From Stenogyne calaminthoides (lineage: Eukaryota; Streptophyta; Magnoliopsida; Lamiales; Lamiaceae), in assembly GCA_037126765.1 (NCBI GenBank), contig JBBCBC010000017.1, positions 23,551,916-23,615,915 of the forward strand: DNA of 64,000 bases, read 5' to 3'. The translations under genes and the position numbers were made by a program. The notes below the pieces were generated by a model, which was given only the letters and a program-made list of their open reading frames with translations, searched no databases and was not told where the DNA came from. Below are positions 54,834 to 64,000 of this stretch, piece by piece (position 1 is the first letter of the stretch; each line of letters starts with the position of its first letter).

Positions 54834-54937
54834 TCACAGGTTGGAATCGGTTCTACTTGGAGAGACTCTAGTGAACCGTCTTTCACCAACCTTTGGATCC
54901 TCTTTGGATTAATATGTCCCAATCTTAGATGCCTCGG
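54834..54937 (-). pseudogene. Copia GAG-pre-integrase fragment in E'
   Basis: The minus strand reads HLRLGHINPKRIQRLVKDGS then VEPIPTCE, the copia GAG-pre-integrase block with its LGHIN core. It is joined on one side to the broken LTR, on the other to the GC-rich core. This is the only gag-pol trace in any A-family copy here and points to a copia parent. Confidence 0.8.
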
Positions 54938-55418
54938 CGGTATCGCCCGCCAGCCATCAACTTCCGCCTCGACAGATCCGCCCTCCCTCCCCTCGCCTCG
55001 CGCCACGCCCGCGAGCCCGATCCGCGTCGTCATGCGTGTCTCCCTTAACACGTTTAAGCGACGACGCCGCTTACTACCTCGTTCCCGTCTTTTAATTCTT
55101 TATTTCCGCCTCCGTTTTCGATCCGTTACAATTTATTTAAAAAATAAATAAACCTAGATCTAGACTAGTCTATTACATTGATCAAATCAAACAAATTCTA
55201 ATCTACTCGTGGATTTTCTCACGAGGCAAAACGAATCCGAACGAATCGAATTAAAAAACCACAATTTATATGCATGCATAAATAAACACATTAAATTTCA
55301 TGACAATTGGATACCTGCAAAAAAGATCTAGCAATTCTACTATCCAATTTCAAATTTAATGACAGCAAATTAAATTACAATTTAAAATTGAGAGTCTTAA
55401 ACCGAGGCTCGATACGAT
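54938..55418 (-). other. E' leader and GC-rich core
   Basis: 54938-55085 is GC-rich; 55086-55418 matches the A and E leaders (catgacaattggata, tagactagtctat). The primer site next to the LTR is altered to CGTATCGAGCC. No ORF. Confidence 0.7.
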
Positions 55419-57262
55419 TGTTGGAGAATTAATTGTCTGGATCTATTCGGGATGAATATTTAAATACAAATTTAATTCTGATAATTATTACTAGCATGAA
55501 TTAACCCATATTAATTCAAATAATAATTCAACAACAAATCATGCATATAAACAGTTCATGTAAATCCTACCCATGCGGAATTACTACGAGTTTTCGTGAA
55601 CTTACCTCTTGGAATGGCAATGGACTCGTTGATAAAAACACACCATAAAGCCTTCCCAAGTATTCCCTAGTCCTTGTTCGACAATCCGGTGGAAGGAAGC
55701 TCGCGAACAATTAACAAAAGGAAAAATAAAATTTGTTGCACCACCTTTGTGGATCTACTAATTTTTCCAGTACATGGAATTGTACATGGGAATGAAACAC
55801 TCATCCCCTATTTATAGAGGTGTAGTGGCCAATTTTTAGTGATAAAATAATATTGGAAAATCTTTTTCTTGATCTCCAAGAAATCTTGAATATATCTCAT
55901 ATATTCTTTTCTCCATAATTAAAATATTCCACAAAAATCCCAATTACTCTTGTTATGGAGTGTTTTTCAAAATTTAAGAGAAAAGATTCCAAGATTTGGA
56001 TCTTCTTGAATTTATGAGATATTCTTGTATTTCAAGAAATACATATCTTCCATAATATCTTTTCAAGAAAATCAAGAAAATCTTTCTTTCCCTTAATTAT
56101 CAAAAAATTCGAAAATTTCAAATATGGATAACCAAGTGGGAGATTTCTTGAATTTAATGAGATAATCTTGTATTCCAAGAATACATATCTTCATTCCATA
56201 ACAAAATTCAAAGAAAATCTTTCTCCCCTTTTATCCATAATTTTCGAAAAAAACAAGGAAAAATAGGCAATAAATTTATTTTATTTTTAAACACCTTTTT
56301 CAGTTATTGGACTTTATCTTGGGCTACTTGGGGGGCCTTTAGGAGAATTAAGATTGAACCTTCCAATGGACCTTGAATTATCAATATTGAGCCACAATAT
56401 TATTCAAGCCCATAAATATTAATTAATCCCACTACATAATTAATATTGCACTATCCATCTTAACCCATATTATAGTTAATATGGCTCCCGGTTATTATTT
56501 CCCGTGTTTAAGATTATCTAGCCCATTAATTAATTCAAGCCACTGAAATAGCTTTCCATTAATTAATATCTTTTATCCTTGGTAAAGGAACGGTTCAACA
56601 TTATTATCCATACCGGAAACTAGTTCCACTTGCAAGATTTGGCATGATAAAAATTATGAACCTCCCAAGGGGGCAAATCGAACAAACGTACTTGCACACG
56701 ATTCTCCGTATTAAATCTTAGCAATCACATGTGACCAATAATATTGCCCAAGATATAGGGTATTGAATCTCACTGATTCTCTTCCCGTAATAAGTCAAAG
56801 CAATAGTTACTAGCCACACGCAATCCTATTTAAGGGACGAAGATTAAGAAATAACTAACCACTGAGGTCTAATTCTTCCTAGTTCGGTTACAAGAATTTG
56901 TCCTCCCCAGTAGGTCCTCTTCAATGTATCAGTCATGCACTAGTGTAATCTCTTGGTCAAGACAAACCAATCTGAGCCTTACACTACAACCTTTCACGAT
57001 GGATTGTTCATTTTCATCTAGGTCGTGAATGGTGTACTTTTAGTTACAAGGAACTGTTAATTTAATCTTCTGTGATCTGGTATCACTAAATTAACTACAA
57101 TGTAACACGTACTATTTATTGAACAATTATGCAGTAAATATATGTAACATTCGATGATATTTAAAGCATCAGTGATAAATAATTTATTTAAGTAAATAAG
57201 TCCGAAATTCAGTTAGTCTGATTATACAAAGTAAAAGCATACTTTCCAGTATAATCCCAACA
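55419..57262 (-). repeat. E' 5' LTR
   Basis: 1,844 bp, TG...CA. TATA box on the minus strand at 55809-55816. Nearly the same length as the E LTR (1,852 bp). Confidence 0.92.
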
Positions 57263-57267
57263 AGGTT

Positions 57268-57992
57268 GCCCCTGCGTTCTTTAGGCCGAACGACATCCTT
57301 TTCCAACATTATAGGTTTTTCTCGGTCAGAAAGGAGGTGTGTTGCCGATCTGGTTCGTGCATGGCTATCTGGTGATAACCTGCAAAAGCATCCATGAACG
57401 ACATCATCTCGTGCCCGGTCGTTTATCTATCTGGTGGTCGATGTGCGGCATGGGAAAGAAATCTTTTGGGCATGCCTCGTTGAGGTCGGTAAAGTCGATA
57501 CACAACCGCCAGGTCCCGTTGGACTTTTTCACCAGTACTGCATTGGCCACCCATTGTGGCTGGTCGGCCTGCATGATCAGGTCATTATCCAGCAGCTTCT
57601 TCACCTCTTCGGCTAAAGCGGCCAGGCCTCCGAGATTGGTCAATATGAAGTCGGTGACACACGATTTCTGGGTCGATCCCTACCATGTCCTTGTGCGACC
57701 AGGCGAAGACATCCAAGTTCTTTTTGAGAAAGTCGATGACTTCCCCCTTCAGGTCGCTCGGTATCTTGGAGTCGATAATGACTTTTAGATCCGGGCGAGT
57801 TGGATCTACCCTGACTTTCTCGAGTTCTTCCCCCGGAATGGCTCTTGGGCCATCTTGTCGTGGATCATCGACTTCGGCCTCGATTAGGAATTCATCAGGC
57901 TCGTATCCTATTCTTGGATCGAGGTCGCTGCGGGTTCTTTTTCTGCTTGTTCTTTTCTCATTTAATTCCCCAACTTGTTCATTACTATCCAT
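57268..57992 (-). pseudogene. RT N-part and protease-RT linker (element D, left half)
   Basis: 57585-57992: DLDPRIGYEPDEF and FAWSHKDMVGIDP as in B. 57404-57643: QWVANAVLVKKSNGTWRLCI, FTDLNEACPKDFFPMPHIDH. A shift near 57590-57640, then a worn stretch to 57268 ending in SFGLKNAGATY-like sequence where E' inserted. The other half is 46492-47083. Confidence 0.85.
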
Positions 57993-58129
57993 TACAAGTA
58001 TTTGTTTGATAGGTGTAGGTGCGGAATTGAAAAGAAGAGTAAATCAAACAACCTATTGCATCGACCTGGTAGCCCTTAACGGTGCCGACCAGCCCACTCT
58101 TGGTGGGGTATTTACACAAAATTAGAAAG

Positions 58130-58658
58130 TGGAGGATGCAACCTCGAATTCATGCTCAAAAGACCTTTCCGAAACCGTTATAGGAGTTGGGAAGGTCGAC
58201 TACTAGGAAATCTAACAGCCTAGTTGCCCTAACTTCACTATTCAGTGTGGAGAACAGCTCGACGACCAGTCGGATCATCCCAGTAGGCCTTACAGTAGCT
58301 TCACCAAACCCCTTCACGATGTGGTCTCACGGGGTGATATAGGCATCATATTCCCCGAGCTGGTCCAGGGTTTTCTTGAAGAGGATGTTGCAGAAGGCAC
58401 CCCCATCGACTAGAAGTTGGCACACTGTTGTTCCCATGATGTTGGCCCGGATCACCAGGGGTTCGACGTTGGGGTAAACCACTCCAGCCTTGTCCTTTTC
58501 TCAGAGTTCGATCATGCTGGACTCTTCCCCCAAGGCGAGGATGCGTAGCACCATCTTCCTGGCGTTCTCTATCTCCCTTATTTCGGCCTTCATCTTCCGC
58601 TTGGAGGAGGAGCTGGAGGCTAGCACCCCGACTGTCCCTAGGGGAGAGAGAGTGTGTA
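58130..58658 (-). pseudogene. Protease (element D), active site altered
   Basis: The minus strand at about 58380-58420 reads QLLVDGGAFCNILF where B has VDTGAYANILF: the Thr/Ser after the catalytic Asp is Gly (58396-58410). An in-frame TGA follows near 58325; then GFGEATVRPTGMIRLVVE and LLDFLVVDLPNSYNGF are readable to 58150. 57993-58129 has no clear frame. Confidence 0.75.
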
Positions 58659-59018
58659 TCACCCGATCTCCCGCATTTTTGAGCATGGGCGGGATAGGTC
58701 GCTCCCCTTGCCCCGCTCTCTGGTTGTTGTTCCTGTGGGCTCCCTTTGCCGGCGACCTCTCGGAGCCTGGTCGCCATCCTTCTGAGGTCGCTTGACGAAC
58801 TCGTCAAGCAGGCCGTGTTCATACAATCTCCAGAGTTGGGGCAGTAGATCTTTGCACTCACTGGTATAGTGCCCGGCTTGCTCGTGAAAATGGCAATACT
58901 TGTTAGGGTTCAGCTTGCCTTTATTCTTCACTGGGCGAGGCAGGAGTAGCAGTTCCCATTCCCGGATCTGGGTGAAAATTTGCCCAGGGGTCATGCCCAG
59001 GGCATCCATCAACTTCAC
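58659..59018 (-). CDS. Gag C-terminal zinc-binding part (element D)
   Basis: 119 residues open: NPNKYCHFHEQAGHYTSECK with Cys-His...His...Cys, then LLPQLWRLYEHGLLDEFVKR and a basic Arg/Gly/Glu tail. Same order as in B, where two Cys are lost. Nucleic-acid binding part of gag. Its Met is internal. Confidence 0.75.
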   Translation of the reverse strand: MKLMDALGMTPGQIFTQIREWELLLLPRPVKNKGKLNPNKYCHFHEQAGHYTSECKDLLPQLWRLYEHGLLDEFVKRPQKDGDQAPRGRRQREPTGTTTRERGKGSDLSRPCSKMREIG

Positions 59019-59123
59019 CGGAATTCTTTCTTCAAAAGGCTTGAAGCTTCCGGGCGGCTTGTACTGTGAGTTGGCCTTCTTTGAACTCTTCTTGGGCTCA
59101 GTGACCTCCTTAGCCTCGGAGAG

Positions 59124-60041
59124 TCAGGATTCCAAGAGCTCCGCTGTGTGTATCAGGTCGCTAGCCCACCTTCGAAAGTCGGCGTAGCTAGTCGGGTATT
59201 CGGCCGTCATGCACCGCCAGAGTTTGGTCCCCTTCTTGAGGCCGGAGACAGCCCCCAGCAGTTTTGCTTCGTCTCCAATGGGATCTCCTTCCAAGATCAG
59301 CTTGTCGATCCTCTTAATATAGGACCGATCAGATTTTGTATCCCCCTGCTGGGTGTTCATCAGGCGCTGCCTGGTCGCAGGTCGGGGATGTAGGGCAGTG
59401 AAGTGAGTCAGAAATAGGCGAGCGAGCTGCTCGAAAGTGTCCAACGACAGGGGTGGCAGAGAGGTGAACCATTGGTGAGCCTTGTCGCTCAGGGTCAAAG
59501 AAAAAAACCGACATTTGGTCGCATCAGTGGCACCCATAGAGGCCATGTACGAGTTGTACTTCGCTACATGGACCCTTGGGTCCGTGTTCCCACTGTAGCG
59601 ATCCAAGGTCGCGACATTAATCTTCCTTTGGGTAGCCGCCAAGGTGACCAGAGTTTCGAGTGGGGAGTCCGGGACAGTGAGGAAAGGGTCTGACTCCGCT
59701 GGCCCACTCCGATTCTCCATGCGCTCCATTAGTTGTTCGACCATCCAGGTCAGAGCTGTTACCTGAGCATCGCGATGGTCAGTGGTTGCCTTTACCGCCG
59801 AGGGGTCGCCGCAATGCACGGTCGATCCCCTTGGCAGGTCATTATTGTGGAGGTTCAGTGCGAGGGCAAGGTCCACCTGATCAGCTCGTTGAGGCTCAGA
59901 TTGCGCCTCATCCTCAACAATCACTGGGGCTTTCTGAACCCCAAGGTCGCCAAGTCGGTCGAATACATTGTTCGACCCTGCCGGCCTCCTGAGGAGCTGG
60001 CGATTGTGGACCAGGGCGTGTTTAGCCAGATCATAGGCCAA
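59124..60041 (-). CDS. Gag core (element D)
   Basis: 305 residues open. RYSGNTDPRVHVAKYNSYMA, MGATDATKCRFFSLTLSDKA, HQWFTSLPPLSLDTFEQLAR, DTKSDRSYIKRIDK, LSGVSGLK-like block, YADFRRWASDLI. Capsid-like domain of gypsy gag. It ends in a stop at 59124, about 100 bases before the zinc part. The upstream coding part is 59921-60346 in another frame. Confidence 0.88.
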   Translation of the reverse strand: MAYDLAKHALVHNRQLLRRPAGSNNVFDRLGDLGVQKAPVIVEDEAQSEPQRADQVDLALALNLHNNDLPRGSTVHCGDPSAVKATTDHRDAQVTALTWMVEQLMERMENRSGPAESDPFLTVPDSPLETLVTLAATQRKINVATLDRYSGNTDPRVHVAKYNSYMASMGATDATKCRFFSLTLSDKAHQWFTSLPPLSLDTFEQLARLFLTHFTALHPRPATRQRLMNTQQGDTKSDRSYIKRIDKLILEGDPIGDEAKLLGAVSGLKKGTKLWRCMTAEYPTSYADFRRWASDLIHTAELLES

Positions 60042-60346
60042 TTGGCCCGCTGAGTGTCCCTTCCAAACTCGTGCCTCCTTATTCTCGAGGGCCCGACCTC
60101 CTGGGTGGCCTTCTTGGGTGGTGCCTGCCCGTCCTCGTCATCGAACGCGAGGCATTTTTTGTTGAGGACAGCCATCACGACCTTTGCGTCCGCAGGAGTC
60201 TGCACCAGGTTCCACCAGTTAGGGGTCATCACCGGGTCAGGCTGGCGAGCACGATGTGAGCCGGTATGTTGAGAGCTCATAGAGGCTTCGTGCCTATTGC
60301 GGGCATCCATCTCTTGCCCGTTCAGATTGACCTGATTGCTTGCCAT
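60042..60346 (-). pseudogene. Gag N-terminus (element D)
   Basis: Start at ATG 60346 (MASNQVNLNGQEMDARN), 61 bases before the primer site. The frame runs on to 59921 but the gag continuation is in the frame starting 60041, so a frameshift near 60040-60080 separates them. Confidence 0.65.
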
Positions 60347-60407
60347 CGATATCGATCAGAGATGGGATGGGTTTTCCTTCGAACAGAGTGATTTCGTAGG
60401 AATTGTA

Positions 60408-60426
60408 GTTCCCACAGACGGCGCCA
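60408..60426 (-). other. Primer-binding site of element D
   Basis: Minus strand TGGCGCCGTCTGTGGGAAC, five bases after the LTR end. A common primer site type in Tat-lineage elements; tRNA identity not assigned. Confidence 0.8.
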
Positions 60427-60431
60427 ATTAT

Positions 60432-60698
60432 TGTACCCGGTTTGATTACCGACGAAAAAATAAGTATTTTGATAAGCTCCAATCAATGTAATGGAGAAAG
60501 CAATAAATGACAAACAATTTGATTACCCAGTTCGTCCTTGAAATAGACCTCATCCAGGGGCACCATGCCAGGATATTTTACTGTATAATCTCTGCCTAGG
60601 ATACTAAGGTTTCGATCCTTTACAAAGTACATTACAAGTTATATTTATAGACATGGATCTATGGGTTACAATCTTCGTGGGCTTCTTCCTGTGGACCA
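60432..60698 (-). repeat. Element D 5' LTR, cut by E
   Basis: 267 bases matching 38943-39210, with TATA at 60642-60649. Ends gacca (60694-60698), where E begins. The missing 350 bases should lie right of E, outside the window. Confidence 0.9.
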
Positions 60699-62550
60699 TG
60701 TTGGGATTATACTGGAAAGTATGCTTTTTACTTTGTATAATCGAAACTGAATTTTCAGACTTATTTACTGAAATAAATTGTTTATCACTGATGCTTTAAA
60801 TATTATCGAATGTTACATATATTTATCTTTGCATAACGCTCAATAAGTCGTGCGTGTTACATTGTAGTTAATTTAGTGATACCGGATCACGAAAGATTAA
60901 ATTAACAAATCCCTTGTAACTAAAAAAAGTACGCCATTCACGACCTAGATGGAAATGAACAACCCATCGTGAAAGGTTGAAGTGTAAGGCTCGGATTGAC
61001 TTGTCTTGACCAAGAGATTACACTAGTGCATGATGATGCCTTTGAATAAGACCTCTGGGGAGGATAAATTCTTCAGAACTGAACAAGGAAGAATTAGACC
61101 TCAGTGGTTCGTTATTTCTTAATCTTAGTCCCTTAAATAGGATTACGTCGGATTGGTAACTATTGCTTTGACTTATCATGGGTAGCGAATCAACGAGATT
61201 CAATACTTTTTATCTTGGGCAATATTATTAGTCACATGTGATTGCTAAGATTTAATACGAAGAATCGTGTGCAAAATACGCTTTGTTCGATTTGCCCCTT
61301 GGGAGGTTCATAAGCTTTATCATACCAAATCTTGCAAGTGGAATTAGTTTCCGGTATGGATAATAATGTTGAACCGTTCCTTGACCAAGGATAAAAGATA
61401 TTAATTAATGGAAAGCTATTTCAGTGGCTTGAATTAATTAATGGGCTAGATAATCTTAAACACGGGAAATAATGACCGGGAGTCATATTGACTGTAATAT
61501 GGGTTAAGATGGATAGTGCAATATTAATTATGTAGTGGGATTAATTAATATTTATGAGCTTGAATTATATTGTGGCTCAATATTAGATATTCAAGGTCCA
61601 TTAGAAGGTCCAATCTTAATTCTCCTAAAGGCCCCCTGAGTAGCCCAACAAATAGTCCAATAACTGAAAAAGGTGATTAAAATAAAATAAATATTGTTGC
61701 TTACTTTTCCTATAAAATTTTGAAAATTATTGATAAGTTGGGAGAAAGATTTTCTTTGAATTTTGTTATGGAATGAAGATATGTATTCTTGGAATACAAG
61801 ATTATCTCATTAAATTCAAGAAATCTCCCACTTGGTTATTCATAAGGGAAATTTCGAAAATTTTGAAAATATAGTGGGCAAGAAAGATTTTCTTGATTTT
61901 CTTGAAAAGATATTATGGAAGATATGTATTTCTTGAAATAAAAGCATATCTCATAAATTCAAGAAGATCCAAATCTTGGATTCTTGCATCAATTATTTTC
62001 GAAAATTATCCATATTGAGGAGGTGGAATTTTTGTGGAATATTTTAATTATGGGAAAAATAATATAGGAGATATATTCAAGATTTCTTGGTGATCAAGAA
62101 AAGTCTTTTCCCACATTGTTTTTTCACTGAAAAAATTGACCACTCCTCACCTATAAATAGGTGATGATTCTTTCATTCCCAAGTACAATTCCATGTGCTG
62201 GAAAAATTAGCAAATCCACATAAGTGGTGCAACAAAGTTTATTTTTTCCTTTTGTTAATTGTTCGACAAGTGTCCTTCCACCGGATAGTTGAGCAAGGGC
62301 TAAGGGAATACTTGGGAAGTCCTTTTGGTTAGTCCGCCCAACCGAATTCACTTTGCCATCCCGGAGAATACGTTCACGTAAACCCGTAGATTCCGTCGTA
62401 GGTTTTTACGTGGCTTATTATATGCATGATATGTTCTTGCAATTATTATTTGAATTAATATAGGATTAATTCATGCTAGTAATAATTAAAGAATTAAATT
62501 TGTATTTAAATATTCACCCCGAATAGATTTGTGCAACTCATTCCCCAACA
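60699..62550 (+). repeat. Element E 5' LTR
   Basis: 1,852 bp, TG...CA, the best complete copy of the A-family LTR. TATA box TATAAATA at 62152-62159; a minus-strand 66-residue frame at 62151-62351 is not supported. Confidence 0.92.
62152..62159 (+). promoter_or_regulatory. TATA box of E LTR
   Basis: cTATAAATAgg; present at the same place in E' (both LTRs) and E'', decayed in A. Confidence 0.65.
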
Positions 62551-64000
62551 AGCGCATCGAGCCCTTTGTTTTGCTCTGAATTTTTTAAATTGTAATTTAA
62601 TTCATGGACATTAAATTTGAAATTGGATAGTAGAATTGCTAGATCTCTGTTTTTGCGTGTATCCAATTGTCATGGAATTTAATGTGTTTATTTATGCATG
62701 CATATAAACTGTGTTTTTAATTCGATTCGTTCGGATTCATTTTACCTCGTGAGAAAATCCACGAGTAGATTAGAATTTGTTTGATTTGATCAATGTAATA
62801 GACTAGTCTAGATCAAGGTTTATTTATTTTAGTAAATAAATTCAAAACGGATCGAAAACGAGGACGGAGACTTAAGAATTAAAGGATCTAAATCCGTAAC
62901 TGTGCATAGCGGCGCCAAGGGGCTGCCGGGCACGTACGCGGGCGTAGGGCGGCCGAGGCTGCCGAAGGCTTCGCAGAACAGCTACACGACGGGCGAAGCG
63001 TGAGGCGACGCGCACCGGTGGCGGTATCGCCGAAGTGGGAGCAGACGAGCGGTGACGGGCGGCACGCTGCACGGGCGCACGGGACGCGGGCGCTGCCGAG
63101 GTCGCGGGCGAGAAGCGGAGGCGAAGGCCAAGACGCTGATGGATGCGCTGGCCGCTGAGATCAAGTATCAGCCGCCGAGACGCGGTTTTCGAGGTGCATC
63201 AAGGGCGGGTTTCTTAAGCGTGCCGAGTTGCCAAAGTTAAGCGGCCGACCGGGATTGCGGCGTGCATCCGTTGCCGCGAAATGGCGTGGCGTTTGAGATG
63301 AAGTATTTTTTCGAGACGATCGAGTGGAAGAAATTCAAGACGGTGTTTCTTCAAGATCAAGCCAAGAAAAATCAAACCATGAAAATTGGATAATTTGTTC
63401 CCAATATGTTTATTTTTTCTGCTTTTGCTTGATTTATTTTGTCTTATCTTATGCTTTATTTAATTTGTTTAAATGTGTTTGCATGAGAGTTGCCCAAATG
63501 AAAAATCTCACCTTCAAAATTACTAAGTATGTTTAAATAATTAATTGATAATTTTATTCCGGATAATAAAATTGAATTAATTTTGACCTCCATGATTTAT
63601 TTATTTGTGAATTCTTTTGGAGAAATTCCCCCACTTTTACCGGTCAAAAGATAGCTTTCACATGAATGAATTCCAAACGGATGATTGTGGGTTATTACTA
63701 GTGGCGACGATGACCCTCCCCACGAGGCTCGATCAAAGCAAAATAATAATCCTGTATTTAATCATGGTTATTACTTAGGTATAAAATTGATATGCATATA
63801 CTTCCCCAAGTCCTGTCGATTTTATATTGGTCAAGTGGGAGCCAACTATTAATCTGGATATTAAAGGTTTATAATCGTTCTTGTTTGTAACTTTGCTTTG
63901 AATGTGTTTAAATAATGACCCACCCCACGTGGCTTATTTAAACTGTTTTGAGATGTTGGCTGATGCATGTTCATATATTTTTTTGAGATTTTAAATATGA
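62551..64000 (+). other. Interior of element E
   Basis: Altered primer site (cgcatcgagcc) at the start, leader to about 62870, GC-rich core 62872-63300, then an AT-rich part matching A (38580-38942) to about 63690. From 63690 to 64000 it goes beyond what A shows before D. No frame is shared with A or E'. Confidence 0.7.

Larger units (their letters stand above)
47084..57262 (-). mobile_element. Element E': A-family element, reverse, host of F
   Basis: TGTT at 47084 and CAACA at 57262, target duplication aggtt (47079-47083, 57263-57267), in the RT of D. 5' LTR 55419-57262 (1,844 bp). The 3' LTR is 47084-47980 plus 53993-54833 and lacks the first 105 bases of U3. The interior is only 54834-55418: a piece of copia gag-pol joined to the GC-rich core and leader. 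Without F it is about 4.2 kb and non-autonomous. Confidence 0.9.
38943..60698 (-). mobile_element. Element D: Ty3/gypsy, Tat-lineage, interrupted by E' and E
   Basis: Left LTR 38943-39557; the right LTR starts 60432 and is cut at 60698 by E. Gag-pol on the minus strand runs 60346 to 44526, split inside RT by E' (47084-57262). A plus-strand antisense gene lies at 40030-42882, with a shortened copy at 43461-43880. The LTRs differ at about a dozen places in the 267 bases that can be compared, so D is older than B. Same domain set as B. Confidence 0.9.
3720..64000 (+). mobile_element. Element A: large non-coding copia-type LTR element, host of B, C and D
   Basis: The 5' LTR is 3720-4538 plus 17251-18135. 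A Met-type primer site follows, then interior pieces 18151-18215 and 38005-38942. Everything else inside is later insertion: B in the LTR, C 85 bases behind the LTR end, D in the interior. The 3' LTR is not in the window. The interior shows no gag or pol, matching a large retrotransposon derivative (LARD-like, non-autonomous). The copia assignment is an inference from the Met primer site and from a copia GAG-pre-integrase piece kept in the sister copy E'. The right end is set to the window end because the element is still open there. Confidence 0.8.
60699..64000 (+). mobile_element. Element E: A-family element, open at the window end
   Basis: LTR 60699-62550, interior 62551-64000 and beyond. 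Orientation as A. No gag or pol in the visible interior. Flanks of the interior are alike in A, E and E'. Target duplication gacca cannot be checked on the right. Confidence 0.88.

Noticed and set aside
63052..63240. Arg-rich ORF in the GC-rich core of E, also frames at 62872-63164 and 38144-38467
   Set aside because: GC-rich DNA gives chance ORFs in several frames; none is shared between A, E and E'.
1..64000. Host protein-coding gene
   Set aside because: Every long frame matches element proteins or their antisense; only the small ORF at 9825-10064 remains possible as a host-derived piece.

Overview
This window looks like nuclear heterochromatin from a flowering plant, probably a eudicot, although the species cannot be named from the sequence. 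It is AT-rich. Apart from one 79-residue reading frame of unknown origin, every coding sequence I can recognise belongs to a transposable element. I found no ordinary host gene, rRNA, tRNA or CRISPR array. Almost all element proteins are interrupted by stops or frameshifts, so most coding entries are listed as pseudogenes.

Layout. Bases 1-1461 are a decayed Ty1/copia remnant. From there on the window is a Russian-doll nest of LTR retrotransposons, with 5-bp target duplications visible wherever both ends lie inside the window. Element A (starts 3720, + strand, 1.7-1.85 kb LTRs, Met-type primer site, non-coding interior) sits in a SIRE-like LTR (2231-3719), which sits in a reverse copy of the A-family LTR (1462-2230). 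Element A was then hit three times. B (4539-17245, TSD gttca) is a Ty3/gypsy Tat-lineage element in A's 5' LTR. C (18221-37999, TSD ggata) is a SIRE/Maximus-type Ty1/copia element just behind A's primer site. D (38943 to beyond the window) is a second Tat-lineage element. C carries an L1-type LINE (20388-25310, 19-bp TSD) and a 1.06-kb Tat-derived cassette (29096-30152). D carries E' (47084-57262, TSD aggtt), a reverse A-family element that itself holds F (47981-53987, TSD acttt), a small chromovirus. D is interrupted again in its right LTR by E (60699 onward, + strand), another A-family copy running off the window.

How the genes work together. In B and D the gag-protease-RT-RNase H-second RNase H-integrase series reads on the minus strand. 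A separate gene with its own TATA box and introns reads convergently on the plus strand at the 3' end. It encodes a protein with the PF04195-type 'putative gypsy type transposon' domain followed by a coiled coil. D has an extra, internally deleted copy of this antisense gene, and nearly the same deleted copy lies inside the unrelated copia element C. C has a long additional ORF downstream of RNase H (envelope-like position). F's integrase reads through its chromodomain into a 45-bp minisatellite in its own LTR.

Most notable points: the nest and its testable prediction for the sequence right of the window; the antisense genes and their shortened mobile version; a set of compensating hairpins between antisense gene and pol; the A-family elements with conserved flanks around a GC-rich, unalignable core; and element B, whose LTRs differ at only three of 792 positions although its gag-pol is badly broken.
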